Source: Prinia subflava (Eukaryota; Chordata; Aves; Passeriformes; Cisticolidae). Taken from it: 64,000 nucleotides of DNA. A program made the translations under genes and the position numbers. This document shows positions 56,442 to 64,000 of this stretch, piece after piece (position 1 is the stretch's first letter; every line of letters starts with the position of its first letter). The stretch lies in NCBI RefSeq assembly GCF_021018805.1, contig NC_086248.1, forward strand, positions 101,729,739-101,793,738, read 5' to 3'. A model generated the notes under the pieces. The model was not told the origin of the DNA, did no database searches, and saw only the letters and a program-made list of their open reading frames with translations.

Positions 56442-59400
56442 AAATAAGTATGTTTTCCCACACGGGTTCCTGTTTATGTACCAATGCATTTCCCCCTGGG
56501 AAAAGCCAGTACTGGCTTTATGAGACATGTCCTTTTGCTAAGCAAGCTAATTTTCCTCAGTATTTAACTGGGTGGGCTTCTTAATGCAGAGTCCTACTTA
56601 GAGTTTTCAGCCTCCTCTGTATGTTTGTTTTAAGAAATCTCAAATGAATAAATGTGTTGTGATGTTCCCTACACTCACAACAAACAGCACACCCACTGAA
56701 CTAGAACTAAGTGAGCTGACAGAGGAGCTTTTGTTTTGTTAAAAAACAAAAAAAGTTTGACAAAAAAATGGAGGTTTGTGGAGACAAAAATCTGCTTATT
56801 AATTAACTTCAGCAGAAAATGTGGGAAAATATTTTAAGTTACGAAAACACTTTGTCACTTCAGCTGCATCAAATGCTGATCATTTCTGAACGGCATTTAT
56901 AGTTTAGAATTGTCTTTGAGAAAGGAAGAAAAAAGAACAGAGGAGAAATGAGCTGGGCTGAAAAGCTGTTAAGCAAACCCTTCCATCTGAGCTCAAGCAA
57001 AATAAATTCAAGATAAACTTAATTATTTTCTGCATCTTTTATTTCAGCCACTAGGCTGGATGTCTCTTATTCATACAGGATAGCGTCTTTCTTCAATTAA
57101 TCATAAGAAATAGGTCTGTACACAAGTTAGGAAATTTTTGCTTGCCTTTCATCTGATGTTCCATGCAGGTGTGTGTTGGAGTTGGACAGCAAAAGTGAGA
57201 CACAGAGGTACACGAATCCTAAAAAACAGCCGTGGATAAGGAAACAAATGTCTCTTGTTGCCCTCAGGCAAGATGTGCTCTGCATTGTGTCCAGCAGAGT
57301 ACAGAGGGGCTTCAGGCCATCTGTTGATGCTGCCCAGCTCAGTCTCTGCAGGCCCAGTGGAGCTGCTTGTGGAAGCACTCAGGCTCACATCCCAAATCCT
57401 CCCCAAACCTATCTATGTGTGCCATCCCACATGGGGCCAGCAGTGCCAGAAGGGGGAGTGCTGTAATGCAAGGATGTGTTGGATGCACATTCAGTGATGT
57501 GACACAAAGGGCTCTGACTCCATCAGACAATCTGTGGTGCTATATCCCAAAAATGCCTGAGAGACTCAGGCAGGGGGGAAAAGCAGCAGGAAGAAGCCAT
57601 GCAGCATGCCAAAGCTGTCCTATAGATTATGATTCTGGATGCTTCTGCTGCTCCAGCTCTGATAGCTCTTGGTGGACTCAATGAGAATGGGAAGTCTGGT
57701 GAGGGTAGATCCATGGGATGCACAATGGCACCCTTCAGAAGGTTCTGGGAATGCAGGGAGAGCTTAATGCTGTGCCCAGAAAGTGAAGAAAGGGCTGCCA
57801 CAGTGCCAGTTCTTATTTCATGGGCATCGAGGTGCGGAAAGATTCACAGTGAAAATTATGCAGGGATGCAGGGTACAGACAGAGCTGTCCATCTCCTTGT
57901 CTCCATATTCACAGCTTCCAGAAGAAAGCTTTTCCTGATGGATGCAACAACATTCGGGAATAAACCCTTGGGTCTTCCAGTAAGGCCTCCCCAAGTGAGG
58001 CCCCCCTCTGAGCAGGGATTTCCCTGTGCAGGTGTATCTCTCAGGTGTAATGCCTTTGATCCCAGACCTTCTTGCCTCTGCTTTGTCTGTCTCTGATTAT
58101 TGTTTCCCTCGTGTATATATTCCATGTAAGACACATTGGGGGCACAGTGGCAACAGGATATGCAGGGATCTGAAGAATCCATTAACACTGATAATGTAAT
58201 TACACTGCAAAACAAAGCATCCATGAAAACATATCCCATGAAATCTGAAGCAAAGATTCATTAGCTCAAGCCTAATAATTCTTCTTCAAGCTGCCTGCCA
58301 GGGAGAACACTCTGTGAATGGCAGCCAAAGAAAATAGAATTTATCCTGGCCATGAGGAGCCACTGCTCCTCTCAGAGTTTGTCATCAAAGAGAAACAGAG
58401 AGACTGGAACTGCTCAAGTCATCAGCACCACTGAAAGTATTAAGAAAAGTCTGGAAACAGAAATTATCTTTGGTTTTGTATAAGGTACTGGTTGGATCAA
58501 ATAGGGGCTTTAGCAGAATGCCAGACAATTAAACAGCATGAGTCCCTAGGACACAGGTGATTGCAGCTGGAAATCAGTGCAGAGCATGAAATGCTAATGA
58601 AGCAGAATTGCTAGACAGGATTGAATAACTGCTCGTAACTGTTTCACTACTGGGAATGCATAAAGCCCCCCTAAGAAACAGCAATCTGTCCAAAACAAAA
58701 CTACTTCCCGACTTTCACCAACTAGTAGATACTGTAAGGCTGGGAGCCATGGATTTCTAACCTTTCCAAATAGTTGTTATCTAAATTTTCTTTGCTGAAA
58801 GTCAGCACTTTCTTAGCCGTAAAAGCATCTAATGAGGGCTTGTCTATTACATTATTGGCATTAATAGTATCTCCTAATGGCCAGTTTCAAAGGCTTTTTT
58901 GATGGGGAAGGGAGAGGGGTAAAGATGAAATTTATAGATTTTGTAAATTTGTGGCTGTTCTGCTTTGTCTCAGATTGTCCAGTGAACAAAAGCTGAAATT
59001 CTGGCTGGAACTTCTATAAAAATCTCTCCTAGAGCTGCAGAAAAGAACCAGCTCTGAACTCTCCTGGCACTGAGGAGCTGTCCGCAGAAATCAGTCCAAC
59101 AGGCAGAAGCATCTCTGGGTCGTACACCACGAGCACCTGGGTTACAATTCAGATGTAGGGGGAGCATGCAGGGAAGAAGAAATCCAGGCTGCAGGCATTT
59201 TCTCTGTGAGAAAAGCAAAAATCTCTGTTGCAAAGTCCAGTGACACCAAATACAGGGCTCAGCCTGGGGTTCAAGTGAATTATTCTGGACATTTTTTTCT
59301 ACAGTGCTCAGGATTAAGTAGTTGGTTGGAGAAGTTAGTTCTTTCCATGGCTCTGTGGGTGACAAAAGCAATGCAGGAACTTTATTTTTCCAAAGAAAGG

Positions 59401-60009
59401 AAGAACCTACTTCTCCCAAAAGAAGCTTGGCATTAGATAATGCAGGTTTTCTTTGACTCAGATATAGAGGGAGCAAAGATGAAGGTGAAAAATGAACTAA
59501 AGCTTAGGTGGTGTGGACTGGGCTTCCAAGGCTATTTTTACCCTTTTGGCACCCACCTTTTTTTTCTGTGACTGTGGTTCTCTGTACTTCTTCCTTAGAG
59601 AAGGAAGCTGCACAAAGTTGATGGACATTCACAGAGGGCTTGGAACAGCACCTCACGCCAAAAATACCCAAGAAGGACCAGCTGAACAGCAGCCAGAGTG
59701 ACAAATTCCTTGGAAAGTGTGGTAATGGGGAGGAAAATTGTTTGGTAATGCAATTTCTTTTTAAACAATTCTGTCTGATTTCCAGTCATATGCTGGGATG
59801 TCTGGGACAGAAGATCCTCAGATATGTGGAAAATATAACAGAAAGAGGGGAAAAATGAGCAGGTGGATGGATAGGGGGATGGGCAAAGCCATGCTAGTCT
59901 CAAACTAATGCAGGTGTTTTATCCATGGAAACTTGTCCACAGAGTGCCCCAAAAGCACTGGGTGGGTGTGTAAATGCAAAGTGCATAAATAGATCTGAAG
60001 CATGGAACA
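56442..60009. other. Unassigned non-coding interval
   Basis: About 3.6 kb without a recognised mobile element. An ATG-started frame of 155 codons at 57629-58096 and a 168-codon minus frame at 58970-59476 have no domain I recognise and overlap other open frames, so no coding call is made. Confidence 0.4.
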
Positions 60010-60379
60010 GGGAATAGATAGATTGGCGACATTTCTTCTCCACAACTCTATGGGTGCTGACAGTGGTCTGAATTATAAGCTTCAGGCACTGCAAAGGTCT
60101 GTGTGAAAGACAGGTGAGCAGCTTTCTCATTATGGCCTGGGAAAATCTCAAAGAAGAACAAAACAATCCTTGGGAAGTGAAAACCGTCAGCAGGTGGTGT
60201 TTTTCCAACATGTTTACTGGAAAAGGTGTTTACAAAAGGGTGTAGGCTCTAAGCACCAATCATATGAATTGTATTGAAGTACTGTATAAAAAGAGAATGT
60301 AGAAGAATAAAGATTGCTCTCATTTCTGCATCACAACGAGAGACATCGTTATTTCCATGCCATCCAAAAACCATAACGA
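60010..60379 (+). mobile_element. LTR, same family as 49890-50329
   Basis: TATAAAA at 60285-60291 and AATAAA at 60306-60311 are close together and followed by about 70 bases ending CCATAACGACACA. It matches the 50-kb copy along most of its length but has several short deletions. No target duplication was matched and no primer-binding-site-like sequence follows, so a solo LTR is the best reading. Confidence 0.8.
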
Positions 60380-63300
60380 CACAACTGACTGGGTTTAGTG
60401 GGTAAGGAGTAACTTTAATCTACAATCCCAAACAGCAGCAAATCCAGGGTGTGCTGTACCTCTGGCTTGGTGAAGCAGGAGGTCAGAATTTCCTGTTCTA
60501 TCTGGGAGAGGGGTTCCAGGCTGAGGATGCTGAGGGTCTGCCAGCCCCTGGATTTCATCTTGCTGTAGAAATGGATGGCAGCTGGCCATCTTCCATCTGA
60601 ATATCAGTCCAATTCCTTGCTCTGCCACTTGTGCAAAATAGACTGAGAGGTCACCTGGCAGCCTAGACATGAAGAGTATAAACCCTGGGGATAAGATGGG
60701 CCATGATTAAGGGCTGAAGGGACCACAAAATGTAAAATCCACCCAAGCCCTTGTGCTTCTCATCACCTTGTAGTGTCCTGGAAACAGTCAGGAGGAAATA
60801 AAATGCCTGTCACACTGATGGAAATTTGATAGCCTAAGTCTGGGCCATCCGTAAGTCAAAGTTGCTTATGCTACTTCATGAAAGGATTTCTGAAAGGAGA
60901 TTTGTAGGAAGTTGGGAGCTTTTCTGGCACTTGGGAAAGATGTATAAATGCATGAGATTGCCGAAAATAACCCAGAGGCTTTCCAAAACAAAAACAAGCA
61001 GACTTTGCTCAAGCTTACAAGGAAAGCAGAATGTTTTTTTTCTGCAGATGGGTTTGCAGTTTATGAACTCCTGGGAAAGACAATGACTCCTGGCCCATCC
61101 ATCCAGGTGAGAGCCCATCATCACAGCTGAATACACACGTAAACTGCCTTATTTCCAGAGGCATTCACAGGGGAAAGAGGGCCTGCCTTCTCTCAGCTGA
61201 GAGTCAATTGCCTTGCAGTTTGGGTCTTGAGACTTGGAGAAATTTGCCAAGACAGTGGGAACAATAAGGTAGGATAAGGGCTAATGGGACTGGTAGATGA
61301 TCTGGGGAAATATTCAGCAAACTGAGCCTCAGTTTTCCCACTCTGAAGAGTTTCAAGCCTCCTTGGAAGGGAGAGAAGCAAAGTTGCATCTGTCCTTTAT
61401 GTCAGCAATTTACCATGTCTGAATAAAGGTGCAGAGAAACTCGTCTGTCCAGAAAGCCTGAGCTGCTGTGACAACTTACAGAAATCAAGTTCTCTGACAC
61501 AATTCTGAACAAGCACTTGAGGTAGATTATTCCAGCTTCCCTTACTCTGCAAAAATGACTAATGCAAGATTTAGGTGATCTTTAAAACAAGGCTTTCATA
61601 CTGCTGTCCATGGCACTGAGATTGATTGCAGATGCAGCAAGCAGCCATGACAAATGAATGTTCCAAATATAAACATTTGGAAAGTCAACAAAGGTAATAA
61701 ATCTGTGCAGCGTATGGGAAAAAAAGAGCTGAATAAAGGTTTTTGAGGATGTTTGGCCTGGACACTGCAGAGCTCTGACTGTTCTGGAAACAGCTATCAT
61801 TATTATACATTGGTTTTGATTGTTTTATTTCATCACACGGATCCACAGGCAAAGCATGATGTGCTGTGGCATGCATTTAACTGGGAGATAGAAATGAATG
61901 TGGGAGATTTTTTGCTCTTCTTCTTCTTGGTTTGTGTAGGAGAGCCTGCAAGATTTTTGAAACAGGATGTTAGTGTCCAAGTTCCATTTTTGAACTGATC
62001 TATGAACAAAGCTGATAAGATTTTGTAAATGTCCAAAGGTGCAAATAGATCTACATCCTTAGGCTTTTGGGGTGCCCAGAAGGCAGATGAAGCAACAGGT
62101 ATCCAATCTATGGGTGCCTTTTGAGTATCTCAAGAGCTTTCCTGCATCTTACAGCATTCTTAATGATTCAAACTCCAGCTGATCAGAGCCTTAGCTAATT
62201 CTTGAAATAGAGGTTTGGTCATCTTCAGACCTCATCATAAAGCTGCTCTGCAAACCAGGATTTCTACACAAGATGCAGAGGTTCAAAAATGCATATTTAC
62301 AGTTCCAGATCCTTGCATCATTTCTCAGAAGTGCTCAGCTACACAGATCTCCCCAGCAGAGTCAAGGAAAAGTGAAGTTGCACTTGGTAGTAGACTCCAT
62401 CCCAGAAATTTAATAACATTTATTCTTATGGGCATGTCAGAAATTATAGGCTTTAATCTGGTGATCCTGAAGTCGCTGGAGAGAGGACAATTATCATTAA
62501 GGTGTCTCTGTGAGTCCAATACTTTGGACAGTGCAATGTACAGTGCATTGTTAAAATCTTCTTTGCCTCTGGATCTAGGGACACTGCCTTGCAGTCATCT
62601 CAGTGATACAAAAATCTTCAATGACAAATGTCAACAAACAGCGAAGAATTAGAGTACTTTGTTAGCGACTTATTCTAGTTTTTATTTTGCTTCTCCCTGT
62701 TCCTCCCTTGTCGTCTCACAGCCCCGCCCCCTGCATGAGTTTCCATAGAAACAGGATGAGCGGGTTCCTCTGCGTCCTCCAGTGGGATTCAGGCAGCAGC
62801 AGAGATTCTAAGCATAGAGCCATTGTTGTAAACAAAAAGCACACCTTTGTCAAAATCAGTGTTCCACCTGAGAAAAACATCAGCAAGCTGCCACCTTGTC
62901 CATGAAGGACTTTGTGTTTTCTGCCCCAGCTCAAGAGGTGATTTTTCCTGTAAAAACAGGGACTGTGGGTGCACACAGTTACTGACCCACACCTACATGT
63001 CCACATGTGCCAGGATGCACAGATCAGTGTGACACTGCTGTGACCTGGCACTGAGCACAGACATTCCCTGCAGAAGCCAGGAGCCTGCTTGGACAACACA
63101 AACACTGGCAGGGTTGTTCTGTAAAACCTCATCAGAGCTGGAGATGAAGCAGTCCTGTTTCCCTACAAATCCACGCAGGGACACAACAGACATTGCAGTG
63201 CCTTCAAGATTTCACTTCTCATCTCTTCATACAGCTCTTAACTGGCACATTTATTGGTATTTTGAGACAAAGCTTCAACTAGCATTTTTATTAAATTATA

Positions 63301-64000
63301 GTAATTGCACTTGAGCTGGCATTTTAACCGAGGAACAAACCTCTATTGTTTTAAGTTTTTGTGTAGCACTTTAAAAAATCATTTAATCATAAGACCTTTT
63401 TTACACATTGATGACTCTTGTCAAGAAACAAGCTTTACATTTAATGTCCACATGGCCAAAGCTTTGAGGTCAATAGCTACTCTCACAAAATCTTTGCTGT
63501 CACTTTTCAAAGCTAACAGGACCTATATAGTGATTTTTAAAAGGAGACTTGATCAAGTTCAGTTAATTCTGCTGTTTTATGTTAAGTATTCTAAGTAACT
63601 CACACTTTCACTTCTTCCACCTCCACTTCCATTTTCTTTAAATGGAAGTTTCTTTCTTTTAAAAACATCACTTAATTGCAGTGCACGACATCAACCTCTG
63701 CAGACTTGAAGGCACTAGTTCATACACTGCAATACCTACAAAGCACAAAGGATTCCACTAAACAAAATCAATCATGACATTCTGCCAATTATAGTTCCTT
63801 CAAAGCTAAAAACTCCAGTTTTCTGGGTAATGCCAGGAATGCTTACAAAGATTGGACTCTTCACGACTTATCAGCTGCTACAATTTTCATATTTTTCACA
63901 GCATGCAGAAATAAGCCTTGTCTCTTGACAGAAAATTTACATATATGATAAATGGAAACAGAAGGAGGAAATGAATTAATTCTGATTTGTGACTGTACTT
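60380..64000. other. Unassigned non-coding interval to the window end
   Basis: No recognisable gene or mobile element. A 145-codon frame at 62215-62652 starts with TTG and lacks known motifs. The last 800 bases are A/T-rich. Confidence 0.4.

Noticed and set aside
57629..58096. 155-codon ATG-started frame as a gene
   Set aside because: No domain, no splice or conservation evidence, and a minus-strand frame overlaps it.
49890..60379. The 50-kb and 60-kb LTRs as the two ends of one provirus
   Set aside because: They are too diverged, other complete LTRs with their own ends lie between, and no retroviral coding or primer-binding sequence was seen.

Overview
This window looks like a gene-poor stretch of a bird chromosome, most likely from a songbird (order Passeriformes). 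The evidence is the mix of old repeats. Chicken-repeat-1 (CR1) LINE 3' ends recur on both strands, ending in the avian 'ACTAGATGATCTTTAAGGTCCC'-type block. Many solo long terminal repeats (LTRs) have the ends, TATA boxes and AATAAA signals of endogenous retroviruses, and several resemble LTR types I associate with passerine genomes. No Alu, L1 or other mammal-specific repeats were seen. I found no convincing protein-coding exon, tRNA, rRNA, CRISPR array or bacterial feature. The longest open frames lack recognisable domains, often lack an ATG, or lie inside LTRs or simple repeats.

Layout. 1-3.3 kb: an LTR-like segment with a duplicated U3, a MIR-type SINE relic, two CR1 fragments, and a 125-bp sequence present twice, 2 kb apart. 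6.2-9.5 kb: a CR1 fragment, a short perfect hairpin, and a compact solo LTR with a 6-bp target-site duplication (TSD). 13.4-16.4 kb: a (TTTTTG)n array, a CR1 split by a solo LTR, and a (CAAAAA)n array on the opposite strand sense. 17.8-26.9 kb: an LTR cluster that includes two different LTRs joined tail to tail, plus two more CR1 pieces. 27-36 kb: mostly single-copy sequence. 36-43 kb: broken CR1 reverse-transcriptase remnants and three LTRs, one carrying a palindromic POU/octamer site. 45.6 kb: a CR1. 50-52 kb: two LTRs. 54.9 kb: a 42-A run. 55.6 kb: an inverted partner of the 17.8-kb LTR. 60 kb: a partner of the 50-kb LTR. The rest is unannotated non-coding sequence.

Nothing here forms a pathway or operon. 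The coherent story is about transposable elements: at least fifteen LTR segments, by rough addition about 11 kb or close to a fifth of the window, almost all without internal viral genes. This fits recombination of proviruses down to single LTRs in a gene desert. GC-rich blocks inside four of the LTR-related segments would look like CpG islands to an automatic annotator. All family assignments are from reading alone; no database search was run.
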